DNA of 64,000 nucleotides, from assembly GCF_023278565.1 (NCBI RefSeq), contig NC_064672.1, positions 6,386,001 through 6,450,000 on the forward strand. The letters are read 5' to 3'. Shown in pieces: positions 1-10,800 of the stretch (the stretch's first letter is position 1; every line of letters starts with the position of its first letter). Below the pieces are notes generated by a model that was not told where the DNA came from, made no database searches, and worked only from the letters and a program-made list of their open reading frames with translations. The DNA is from Colletotrichum lupini (taxonomy: Eukaryota > Ascomycota > Sordariomycetes > Glomerellales > Glomerellaceae). Position numbers and translations under genes: made by a program.

Positions 1-600
1 ATAATTATTATAGCTATTATTATTACTCCTCTAGCCCGTACGTAAGTTAAAGGTAAAATAAAACAATTAATATTACTATACTAAATAAGATCTTTTAAAT
101 AGACGCCTATTTAATTATTATATATATATTATTAACGGCCGGCGTAGTATAAAAATAAGGGAGGAGGGCGGATAGGCTAAAAATAAAAAGTAGCGCAACT
201 ATAATATAAAATTTATTTTATAAAATAATTATACTTATTAATAAAGGATATCCTAAATAGTTATTATAGCTTAGCTAATTATTATATATATTACTATAGT
301 TATAACTCTAGTAGGTCTTAGAATAGAAGCTATTTTAAACTTAAAATATAAAATACGCTCTAATTTAGAAATAAAGTTAATATTTCCCGCTTTATTAATT
401 CGTACTAGCATTTAGTTAGTAAGTACTTATCCTATAAGTATATATTACTACGTTTAAATCTCCTACTTATTATATCTAAAATACTATAAAATCTAAATTA
501 ATAGGGCGACGTTTTTTATTAATAATAAAATAAAACTTAATTTATAACTTATAAAAACCGTATCGTATTCTATTTCTAAATTAAAAGCGTTTACGAGTAA
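1..600. other. RIP-degraded AT-rich DNA, no gene
   Basis: Almost no CA or TG dinucleotides, abundant TA, CpG retained. Stops are dense in the frames read. I see no recognisable element. The sequence is continuous in character with the rest of the window and is best read as an old, heavily mutated repeat. Confidence 0.7.
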
Positions 601-670
601 AGGTTTATAAATAAGGGTCTATAAATAAAGGTTTATAAATAAAGGTTTATAAATAAAGGTTTATAAGTAA
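601..670. repeat. 14-bp minisatellite, five units
   Basis: Five head-to-tail 14-bp units (consensus aggtttataaataa) fill exactly 70 bp. Units 3 and 4 are identical; units 1, 2 and 5 differ by one or two bases, mostly G/A or C/T changes. No gene is associated with it. Confidence 0.85.
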
Positions 671-1058
671 AAGAACTATAATAAACTATTATATAATAAT
701 TATAAATTAACCGCGCTACGTAGCGCTTTAGTTAAAAGCTTAATTTATCCTATTCTCGTTATTGTATAACTATATAAAAATAAAACGGGAGCTTTAGATT
801 TAAAAATCGCTTTATAAAGCTAGTTTAAGCTTTTTTAATATAGACTAAAAAGGGTTATAAGCTACTAATTAATTAGGTTTTAAATATACTTTAAAAAGAC
901 TTATTAATTAATAAACCTTTTATAGCTATAGCTACCTTAATTCTAAGTAATATTAATAATAATTAAAAGAAACTAAAAAAGCTTATTTTTAAAAACGATA
1001 CCTATTTTAAAAAGCTATTTAAATAAGATCTCTTTTTATTAATTATTAATAATAACCT
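671..1058. other. RIP-degraded DNA up to the first element
   Basis: TA-rich and CA/TG-poor with no recognisable gene. It ends at the left target-site duplication of the 1075-2185 element. Confidence 0.6.
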
Positions 1059-1074
1059 CCGTAGTATTTTTATA
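1059..1074. repeat. Left 16-bp target-site duplication, copy A
   Basis: ccgtagtatttttata is repeated exactly at 2186-2201, on the other side of the element. A perfect 16-bp direct repeat bracketing a dispersed repeat is the signature of one integration event. The length is typical of target-primed reverse transcription. Confidence 0.85.
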
Positions 1075-1523
1075 TGGTGGTTTTTCTTTCCGGCTTTATA
1101 AGTACAAAAGATCGACCTTAATAAGATTACGCTTTTAAAAGAAATTATACGATATAGTACACTTTTTAACTATATAATACGCGTAATATATCCTAAGCAC
1201 GCGCTTAACGTAATATAGTAATTTCGATATAAAAACCGCTATTTAATTCGGGATAAGCAAGCTACCCTCTTTAGTAGTAGCGCCGGCTGGAAAGGTTAAT
1301 AGTAGAGGTCGGCTATAATAGTTAGCTATAATAGTTAGCCGCTATAGTCGGCCGTAATAGTTAGAGGCGGCCTTCCTTAACCGCAGAGGTTCTAAACTTT
1401 AATAGCGACATAGAGGTTTTTAAAAAAAGGGCTAAATAGGCTAATATCTATTACTTAGAGCTTATAAAGATTCTTTTTATCCTTATCGCTTCTAATATTG
1501 CCCAAAGCTACTCTTTATTTAAA

Positions 1524-1588
1524 CTAAACAAATTTACTAAACAAATCTACTAAATAAATCTACTAAACAAATCTACTAAACAAACTTA
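1524..1588 (+). repeat. 13-bp tandem array inside copy A
   Basis: Five 13-bp units of the type ctaaacaaatcta. The same five-unit array sits at the equivalent place in copy B, so it belongs to the element and was not generated at this site. Confidence 0.85.
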
Positions 1589-1667
1589 TTAATATATAAA
1601 CCACTACCTCGATAAGAACCTACTCTCCTAGTATATAGTTAGTAATTAGTAGGCTAGAACTCTAAAG

Positions 1668-2185
1668 ATGCCCGTCGATAAGTTTACCTCTCTCGGGCTG
1701 GGCGCCCTCGGCTAGCTCGATGCTATAGCTATCGTAGCTAACGTAAGTACGCTTAAGAAGTAGTAAAGTACCTTCCGGTAGTACGGAATTTAGCTAAGTA
1801 ATATTATAAGCGCCGTAAATAGCTAGGCCGGTATAGATACTAAAATTTAATATATTAACGCCGGCCTAGTTATAATAATTATAATAAACGGGCCGGAGGT
1901 ATATAAAGTTAAAATAATAAGCCGGTACTTTAAATAGCTCCTACGGGACCCCTTAGGTAATAATAATACTTATATAAAAGAATAAATTATATTAGACCTA
2001 GCTACCTACGGGGGCTAGTACTAAGAGGTCCTGTGCGCGTTAGAGTGGGTAAAGCTCGCCCTATAGGCGGGTAGCGGAAGGTTAGGAGCTGTTTTAATTA
2101 GTAGTTAGGTATAGAGCGTAATATACTTAGTTTTCCCTAATACGTAATACACGGTACGGCCCCGGCAGATTGCTCCGTCGGGGGG
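1668..2185 (+). pseudogene. RIP-broken frame in copy A, unknown family
   Basis: The frame opens with an ATG followed by codons for PV.KS.PLGLGAL and runs to the end of the element (172 codons), interrupted only by TAA and TAG. Aligned with copy B, the two indels downstream of this ATG are 3 and 18 bp, both in frame. Just upstream, the copies differ by 8 bp, which is not. That contrast argues for a once-translated frame starting here. No terminal stop precedes the boundary, so the frame seems cut by the element end. I recognise no domain. Confidence 0.5.
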
Positions 2186-2188
2186 CCG
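2157..2188 (+). other. GC-rich terminal hairpin of copy A
   Basis: CGGCCCC at 2157-2163 faces GGGGCCG at 2182-2188 across an 18-nt loop. The last three bases belong to the target duplication, so only the CCCC/GGGG core is intrinsic. Copy B keeps the same core. It is the most GC-rich spot in this part of the window and could be a 3' recognition structure for a reverse transcriptase. Confidence 0.45.
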
Positions 2189-2201
2189 TAGTATTTTTAT
2201 A
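2186..2201. repeat. Right 16-bp target-site duplication, copy A
   Basis: An exact repeat of 1059-1074, directly abutting the run of six G that ends the element. Confidence 0.85.
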
Positions 2202-3599
2202 AAAGAGAAGGATTAGGAGTTTTATTTATTCTTAACGCTTAGGAGTAAGTAAAATAGCTTATTAAAACGGTTTTTAAGTACTTCTAAGGCTAACGAATAT
2301 CTTATTGTTTTATTAAAAGGTTGTTTAAAAAATAATAATAAAATTAATAAAGAGAGTTTTTTATTTAAAATTAATAAGGCCGGAGCTATCCTTTATTTAT
2401 ACCTCTATAACCTCTTTTATTCTAATACTAAAGAGGGACGAATAAACATTTTATTAAACTTTTCTATTTTAGAAAATAGTATAGTTTAAGAGTCGAGCTT
2501 TTTATTTATATAAGACGTTTCGAAGCCTATAAATAACCTCTAATTCGTTTTCTTATCCTCGCATAGTACCTCGGGAATTTAAACTAAAAAATCTATTAAT
2601 ATACTTATTATAGAGTCTTTAAATAGTACTTACCCTAACTACTTTAAAATATAAATATTTAAAAAAAGAGAGGATATTATAAAAGAGGACGATACTACGT
2701 AAAGTAAAAAGGAAAATATAAAAAAGAATATAGCTTAATTAATAATATTCGTTTATAAGCTGGATATTTTTAAATAAATTATAAATCGTTACTCCGACTT
2801 AGATAACGGGAGTTAGGTTATATATATAAATACTAAGACCTATTTTATAATTAATTCTTAAGTATAAGTAGTTTTATATTTTTTATAAAAGCTACTATAT
2901 TCTCTTTATTTTTATATCGGCTATATATATAAGCTCTACGTAAATAGTAACGACGTATACGGCCCGTAGTTAAAAATAAAAACTAAATCGTCGTTTAAAA
3001 TATAGAATATATATTAAGATTAGTATATAACTAGTAAAAATATTAGAGTACGTAATTAAGTTAAACGACTCTTATAAAAATAGCTAATATATAATATAAA
3101 CGCTCTAATATTCTTTATTTTAAATATAAAAGTTAATTCCGTAATATATTAAAATAGGAATAAGGGAACGGCTAAGTTTAGGGGTTTATTTTAGAATAGG
3201 TAAATTTATAATTACGAAATAGACTAGGGGATAAATATAATAAAATATAAAAGGACCCGAATTTTAATTATTATACTATTTAGCTAAGGGAAAAAGAAAG
3301 GGTTAAAATTAAATAAAAAAAGAAATATTTAATATAATAATCTAAGTAATTAAACGTCGATTTATATCCTAAGATTATTAAGCTTTATTATAAAAATAAG
3401 ACGTACTTAACTAGCTCTTTTATTATTTAATTACTTTTTTTATACTACGCTTAGTTTTTATTATTTTCAATAAATCGTAAAGTATAAGGCTATGCTCTTC
3501 TGTTTTATAATTACCCCTTTTTTATTTTTTATAATAATCCTAAGAAATAATAATAAGTACGAAAATAGCTAGATCGGCGGCTAGTATAACTATACCCTT
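2202..3599. other. RIP-degraded DNA between elements
   Basis: TA-rich and CA/TG-poor with no intact frame. It leads into the minus-strand coding remnant at 3600-4523 and may be part of the same dead element, but nothing is recognisable. Confidence 0.5.
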
Positions 3600-4523
3600 T
3601 ATAAAAATAACTCGGTCCCTAATTATATAATTTTAAATAGTAGCTATTAGTTTTATATTAAAAACCGACTTAATTATAGACTACGTTTCGAATGTTTTTT
3701 AATTATTTTTATTTAATTACTTTATTTTAATTACGGTATATAGGAGGGGCTTTCTTTATTCCTTTTTCCCCGTACCCTTTTTATTAAAGTGCGTATTATC
3801 TTTCGTCTTCGTTTCTAAATATTTAAAATTTAATAACCTAATTAGGTCCTCATAGCTCTTTAGAATAACCTACGTAATACTTTAAATAGTAATTCTAAGT
3901 TTCCTATTTTACTTTTTAAAGCGTATTTAGTTTAGGTTACGCTTTTTATTATTAAAATATTTCTAACTAAGGACTTTATAAAACGGTAAGAGCTCTAGCT
4001 TTTTAGTATTAAGTAGTCCGTAGCTAACGATATTATAATATTAATTAAATCCGCGCCCTTAAAAATAGCTATATTTAATAATATCTCTTTTTTTATTATC
4101 TATAGTATAGTACTTAAGATTATTAAATATTACTAAGCCGTACGGATTTTTAAATAGATCGTTTATAATAATAATAAATATAACTATTTAAAAAATAAAA
4201 AGAACTTCGTTTTTTACTTTACTTAGTATATTTTTTTTTTATTTAGGGTTTTTATTAACTAGTATAGCCTCTCTAAGCTCTTATTTTATTATACTTAACT
4301 CGGCCTCGAGCTCGTTTATATATATTTTAAGGGCCTAAACGGCTTTTTATAAGCTATCCGAGGTCCCTTTAAGCTCGCTTTTTGAAATAAACGCGGCTTT
4401 TTTTATTTTTATAATATAAGCCTTTATTATAGCCTCGCTTATTACTATTTTAAAAGACTTAATTATATAAGTCTTATTAATAAAGGTCTTTATAGTTTTA
4501 GAACTTATAGTTTTCGAACGTAT
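3600..4523 (-). pseudogene. Degraded coding remnant with coiled-coil-like segment
   Basis: On the minus strand the frame from 4523 downwards runs for about 60 codons without a stop, then about 35 more with only a few TAA/TAG. It encodes a Lys/Ser/Thr-rich stretch followed by an acidic/basic heptad-like segment containing INELEAELS and ELREAILVN, and then a lysine-rich tail. A second lysine-rich segment (THFNKKGTGKKE) near 3770-3805 is in the same frame, suggesting no net indel over about 700 bp. Such C-terminal coiled coils occur in fungal DDE transposases, but I see no catalytic domain and do not assign a family. Confidence 0.35.
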
Positions 4524-5500
4524 ACTTAGTATTATTATAAGTTATTTAAAGCTAATAGACTTACGGAAATCGGTAGTAAAACATCCTAATTACCTTTAAT
4601 TTATATTCCATAATACTTATAACGGAAACCTATTTTTTAAATAATACAAAACTAGCTCTTTAATTATAATAAAAAAAGTAAAAATATAAATAAGATATTA
4701 AAATAAGACCTAAGTAAGATAAAGGACTTAAAAAAGATAGTTATTAGTACGTTTTAAGTCCCGGTACGAACTGTAAATATTTTTAATAAATTAAAGAGCT
4801 AAATCGTTTTTTATATTTATACTCTTAGTAAATCTTATTCTATTTTTGGGGTAATATATAGTTACTATTAAATTTTAGATTTTACTAAGTATTATAATAA
4901 TACGAAGGCCGAGTTAATTTACGAAGTATTAAATATAACTTTAATAAAATAAGTCGTTTTAATAAAGACCCCTATTTAAAAAGCGTAGTATTTTTAAATA
5001 CTAAATCCGGAACCTTTCTAGGGTTTTCGGTATCCTCTTATCTTTTTTAGTACCTAAATTCGTCCATTTCTATTATAAACTTTCGACTATTATAATTACC
5101 TACCTCGTTATTAAACTCCTTATTAATAATAAAGCCGTATAATTAGTATTTTATTAAAAATAAGGTAGAGTATAGTATAACGAGGATACGCTAAATAGGC
5201 TTATTTAAATCGTAATAATAAAACTCACTTTTAAAAAGTTATATTATATAATATAATATATATAATATAGTATAAATAATTAAGTATATATTATTATTTA
5301 GATTTATTTAAGGCTTTATTTCTTAAACAAGTTAAACTTAAGACTAGGCTAAATAAAGGTAGCTTTTTATTATAATATTAAAGAGTAGCCGCTAACGGCT
5401 CTAGCTATAAAATATTAATATAAAATACTAGCTCTTAATACTAATTATATATTTAAAAAGACTTATATTTAACGCGGCATCTCTTTTATAAATAATAAAA
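4524..5500. other. RIP-degraded DNA, possible upstream part of the remnant
   Basis: TA-rich sequence without a recognisable motif on either strand. By position it could hold the N-terminal part of the minus-strand remnant at 3600-4523, but I could not follow the frame with confidence. Confidence 0.4.
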
Positions 5501-5517
5501 AAATAAACCTTAATATA
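5501..5517. repeat. Left 17-bp target-site duplication, copy B
   Basis: aaataaaccttaatata is repeated exactly at 6681-6697. It contains no CA or TG, so the target was probably already RIP-mutated when the element arrived. Confidence 0.9.
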
Positions 5518-5958
5518 GTGGTTTTCTTTCCGGCTTTATAGGTACAAAAGATCGACCTTAACGAGATTACGCTTTTAAGAGAAATTACACGATATAATAC
5601 ACTTTTTAACTATATAATACGCATAATATATCCCAAGCACGCGCTTAACGCAATATAGTAATTTTAATACGAAAACCGCTATTTAATTCGGGATAAGTAA
5701 GCTACCTTGCGGCGGCGCCGGTTAAAAAGGTCGACAGCAGAGGTCGGCCGTAATAATTAGCCGCAATAGTCGGCTACTATAGTTAGTTATAATAGTCAGA
5801 GGCGGCCCTTAACCGCAGAGGTTCTAAACTTTAATAGCGACGTAGAGGTTTTTAAAAAAAGGGCTAAATAGGCTAATATCTACTACTCTTTAGAGCTCAT
5901 AAAGATTCTTTTTATCCTTATCGCTTTTAATATCGCCCAAAGCTACTCTCTATTTAAA

Positions 5959-6023
5959 CTAAACAAATCTACTAAACAAATTTATTAAATAAATCTACTA
6001 AATAAATCTACTAAACAAACTTA
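5959..6023 (+). repeat. 13-bp tandem array inside copy B
   Basis: Five 13-bp units equivalent to 1524-1588 of copy A; unit-to-unit differences are C/T transitions. Confidence 0.85.
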
Positions 6024-6141
6024 TTAATATATAAACCACTACTTGGATAGCTAGTTAGACAACTAGTTAAGAGGTTGGCTAGTTAAGATACTACCTTAAC
6101 GAGAACCTCCTAGTATATAGTTAGTAATTAGTGGGCCAAAG

Positions 6142-6680
6142 ATGCCCGTTAATAAGTCTACCCCTCTCGGGCTGGGCGCCCTCTTTAGCTAGCTCGACGC
6201 TATAGCTATTATAGCTAACATAAGTACGCCTAAAAAGTAGCAAAGTACCTTCTAGCAGTACGGAATTCGGCTAAGTAATATTATAAACGCCGTAAATAGC
6301 CGGGCTAGTATAAATACTAAGATCTAGTATATTAATACCGGCCTAGTTATAATAGCTATAATAAACGGGCTAGAGGTATATAGGGTTAGGGTAATAAGCT
6401 AGCGCCTTAAATAGCTCCTACGGGACCCCCCGGGTAATAATAATACTTATATAAAAGAATAGATTATACTAGACCTAGCTACTTACGCGGGCTAGTACTA
6501 GGAGGTCCTGTGCGCGTTAGAGTGGGTAAAGCTTGCCCTATAAGTAACTAGAACTTAGGAGGACTGCGGTAGAAGGTTGGGAGCTATTTTAATTAGTAGT
6601 TAGGTATAGAGCGCAATATACCCAGTTTTCCTTAATACGTAATATACAGTACGGCCCCGGCAGATTGCTCCGTCGGGGGG
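6142..6680 (+). pseudogene. RIP-broken frame in copy B, unknown family
   Basis: Counterpart of 1668-2185, 179 codons from the shared ATG to the element end. All stops are TAG or TAA, where CAG, CAA or TGG would be the RIP precursors. The segment around EVLCALEWVKLAL (about 6509-6547) is nearly unmutated and identical in A. In-frame insertions relative to A lie near 6180 and near 6545-6575. The predicted product is soluble-looking and Gln/Ile-rich. I do not recognise it. Confidence 0.5.
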
Positions 6681-6697
6681 AAATAAACCTTAATATA
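6681..6697. repeat. Right 17-bp target-site duplication, copy B
   Basis: An exact repeat of 5501-5517, abutting the terminal G run of the element. Confidence 0.9.
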
Positions 6698-9600
6698 TCT
6701 AACGTCTCTTTAAGTTAGTATAATATTAAGCGCTATTACGCTATAAAAAAAGTAATATTAGAAGTACGGATTAAGTAGTAAGTAGTAAGAACGCTAAAAT
6801 ACTAAGCCTAAGTTACTAAGGTAAAAAGTAATCTTTAGTTAATTAATATAATTCTAATAAGTTTTTTAGCTAAGTAAAATGCTTATATTAATTAGCGGGT
6901 AAGCCTTAAATAGTATTAGTATAGGACGTAAAAGGCTTTACGAATAGTACTTTATAATATAATATAAAAAGAGATTAGCTAGATTTTTAATCTTTTTACT
7001 TATTATTAAGAGTAAAATATTATTAAACTTAGTTATTATTCTAGACTATAGAAATTAGGTTATTAAAGTGCTTCTAGCTTAAAAATAGGATTACTTTTTT
7101 ATAACAAAATAGGGCTAAAATAATCTTTATATTTTACTATACTTAATATAATAGAATATAAAGAAGGAGATCGATTTATATAGCGGGTAATTAAGAGGAT
7201 TTAAAAAGATTTAATATTATATTAAATTATTATACTAAATAGCGTCGTATCGGCTAGCTAGTAATATAATATAGAGATTTATTTTTAATTTAGTAACTAA
7301 GATACGTTATTAAAGAACTTATATAATATAGTCTAAATATATATTATAAATTAATTTATTAAGAGGCCGTTACTTATTTTTGCGGCCTTCTCTAGACTCT
7401 TAGCCCTATATAAAATAAAGTAATATTTAATAACTTAATAGTTTTACCTCGCTTAAACTAATAATACGCTATATAATTTAATAACTATAAGAACCCCTTT
7501 TTTAAATACTAGTTAAATAGGAACGCTATTTTAGTTTTTAAGGCTAACTAATCTATACGAATAGTTCGCGTTTAGTAGTAATTAGTTTATTAACTTAAGT
7601 TTGTAATAAGAGTAAAGGTCGCGGGGCTAGAACTTATAAAACTTAAAGAAAAAGAGATATATTATAAGCGAAATAAAAATAAATATAAGATATTATAAAG
7701 CTAGGCCCTTCTCTTATATCCTAACTATATTATATTATACTATAATATTAAGTATATTAATAATATACTAACGGTAATAGTAGCTATTATATAATAATAG
7801 TCCTCGATATTATAGCTTTAGGGTATAGCTTAGAAAAACTAATCTCTAAAACGATATAAATAGTACGAGAGATATTTAGTAAATTTAAATTAATAAACTA
7901 GAGTATAAATATCCTTACTAATTTAACTATACTCTAACTCTTAAGTTTTCTTAATTTAGATTCGATTTAGTATTAACTATAGGAAATACTAAACTCGTAG
8001 ATTTATATCCGCGTTATTTAGTATTAGTTATACGTTATTATAAAGCTATTTTTATTACCGTTTCTTAACGTCCCTATATAAAATAAAGTCCTATATATAT
8101 ATCTCGTTTAATATAATAAGCCCTATATATAATAATAAGTAATACTTTAATATTAATAATAAATCGTAGCCCTTAATAATTATTAATTATAAATAGAGGC
8201 GCCCTTATATATAAAACACTACTATTATTATTATAGCTATTATAGTTTATAAAAAGAGCTTATTAAATACGGTTATTATTATAATATTTTAATTAATTAA
8301 TAGGTCCTAAATAGCTAACGTAAGGTTTTTAAGGACTACCTCTTTTTTTTTTAGGTTATAGCGAGCGTTAGACGATATTAAGTAGCGGATAATTAAATAA
8401 CCCGTTTAGTATTATTAAGGTTATAATTACCGGAATATAAAATATCTTAGGGATTCCCTATATAGGAGGTATATAAAGTTTTTACTAATTAAAATAAAAT
8501 TTATATACTTAATTATATTACTAAAAAGATTAGAAAAAATAAAATAATAAATTTCTTTTATCTATTTTTATATTAGGTATTATAACGCTATTTTTAAGTA
8601 AAAGTTATTATAATTTTTATATATTAGCTAAAAAAAGTTAATAAGCTAGGAGAAACGAGTTATATATAAATTAGTATAGAACGCCGAGAGCTAGTTTTAA
8701 TACTAACGAGCGTCTTAGAGTAGTATTTACTTCTTATATAATAATGAGTAAGGCTATAATAAGTCGATCTCTTATAAAAAAGAGTCTAGGGGAAGTAAAG
8801 GTTGAGACCCGCTTTTTATTTTTATTTAAAAAGCTATTTAATAAGAAATGTTTTTAATAATAAAAGTAACTAATATATATACATATAAAAAGAAGAACCC
8901 GAAGGTTTTATAAAAATAGCACCTCTATAAGCTTATGCCTTTTTTATATAATATCTATAACTAGCCGTACTTTTAACTCCTATAAAAGCTTTTAAATATA
9001 AGTAATAAAGTAGTATATTAGAAATAATAAGCGTTTTCGAGTCCTATAATCCTCTAAAGTACGCTTATATAAAGTAAATAATAAGAAATATCTACCTTAT
9101 AAAAATAACTTAGAAATAATTAAAAAGTATAATAGCGCTAATCTCTTTATTTTAAAAAGACTTAAAATAAGTAAAATTACTCGCGAGTATTAAGCTAGGC
9201 TATTGCTTATTTCTAAAATTAGTAAAAGACTTTATTTTTAATATATTATATAGCAATTTAAGAGTGCGTATTATAAAAATAGGCATTACGATTATAAATT
9301 TATATAAAGTTTATTTAGTTCGTAACGTACCTTTACATCCTTATTAAAACGGTCTATTTAGTAATTGATTATCTTAACTAATTTCTCCTAGTCCGAGTTA
9401 TATTAAAATACTATTTTAATATTATTAAAATAACTATTTTTATTATTATAACCGAGTTCGGAAGATCGAGTATACTTTCTATATTTAAACTCGATAGTAG
9501 TCTTATAGAGCGGTACTAATTAGAAAATATTCCTTTTATTAAGGTAACTATAATAGACGTTTTAAAAAACTCGCTTAAAATACTAAGTCCGTTCGTATTC

Positions 9601-10800
9601 TTTTATTAAATTAGTACCGCAAATATAAAAGTACTAAATATACTCCCGCTTATATAATATTTATTAACGTATAGTTTATTAAATAAAAAATACGTTAGAA
9701 TTAAGCCGAGCTGGATTATAATAATAGCTTATTACCTTACTCTACGAATTATATTTATAAAAAATTATCTCGAACTCGATTAAATAAAAAACTCTCTTAT
9801 AACCGTTACTAAAGCTAATACTAAAGTAGAGTTATAAATATATTAAGCTCTCTAAATATAGGGTAATAAAACTAAGATTATTAATAGCTACGTTATAAAA
9901 TACTAATTAATAAAAATAAAGTACTATACTTATTAAAACTATACGAATTAGTTAGTTTTAAGAAGTAGCTAAGGTTATAGATCTTACTTTAAACGGTATT
10001 TTTCTCTTTTTTTTATAATATTTTAAACTATAGGATTATAAGGGCTTATAAGTTCCCTCTTAAGACGAGTTAATAAATAGCTCGCTAGAGAACTTCTTAA
10101 GCTCGTTAAAATCTAGCTTATAAAATAAATAAGAAAAGGAGATATAAATAGATATAAATAATAATCTCTATAATAAGCGTAGTAGAGCTTTTTATCTTAT
10201 TACTTACGAGTAATAATAAACCTTAGACCTAATACTTAATTAATAATTATTATAACTTATAAAAGACTATATAATATTTACTATAGTTATATTATTAACT
10301 AACTAGCTTATATAACTTAATAATTCTTACCTTATTTAAGTAAGCTTTAAATAGTATTATAATAAAATAAGTTTATATTAACTAGCTTAGAATCTCGTTT
10401 ATTTTATACTATATTACTTATTACGTAAGTACTCTTAAATAAGCGTAATTTACCTTTTCTTTTATTTACCCTTTATTTATATAAATAAAGAAATTATATA
10501 ACTTATTATAAGCTAAAATTATAGAGGGCTAAAAATAAGTTTACTTTCGTTCTAAGGACTATATAGCGACGTATTATCTATTACGACTAATTAATATATA
10601 CTAAAAAAGGTCGTAGCTTACTCTATTAAAAAAAATAAAAATAAGGTTAGGTATAAATAAGAATTAACGATTCATAAGCCTAGGGTATATAGTACGTTAT
10701 TTCGTACTAAGTCTTAGATCTCTCTTAAATAAACCTTATAATTATCGACTAATAATACTAACTTAAAGAGAATTATTTACTTAATTTACCTCTATTTAAG
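6698..10800. other. RIP-degraded DNA, no recognisable element
   Basis: Uniform TA-rich, CA/TG-poor sequence. The plus-strand frame in register with the remnant at 10801 has no TGA from 8809, but TGA is so scarce here that this is not evidence of coding. No terminal repeats, RNA genes or family motifs were seen. Confidence 0.5.

Larger units (their letters stand above)
1075..2185 (+). mobile_element. Non-LTR retroposon-like element, copy A (1.11 kb)
   Basis: It is homologous over its whole length to 5518-6680. Both copies start at the same point (..gtggtttt.ctttccggc) and end in ..ttgctccgtcgggggg. Perfect 16-bp target duplications flank it. There are no LTRs, no terminal inverted repeats and no A tail; the 3' end can fold into a GC-rich hairpin. 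This combination suggests mobilisation by a non-LTR retrotransposon machinery of the Tad type, whose known duplications are about 14-17 bp. That assignment is inference. A 13-bp tandem array lies inside at 1524-1588, and a degraded frame fills the 3' half. It keeps more CA/TG than the flanks, so it is younger than the surrounding RIP. Confidence 0.75.
5518..6680 (+). mobile_element. Non-LTR retroposon-like element, copy B (1.16 kb)
   Basis: Full-length sister of copy A with the same two ends, in direct orientation about 3.3 kb downstream. Perfect 17-bp target duplications bracket it. Single-base differences from copy A are mostly C/T and G/A, as expected from RIP acting on both. Indels include a duplication-rich stretch near 6050-6100 that is absent from A. 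Near the 5' end a frame (5519 onward) shares a protein-level pattern with the relative at 15095-15270. Transposition by target-primed reverse transcription is inferred from duplication length and the absence of terminal repeats. No polymerase is encoded, so it would be non-autonomous. Confidence 0.8.

Noticed and set aside
1075..6680. The 1.1-kb elements as Helitrons or inverted-repeat transposons
   Set aside because: Helitrons make no target duplication, and the two ends of these elements are not inverted repeats of each other.
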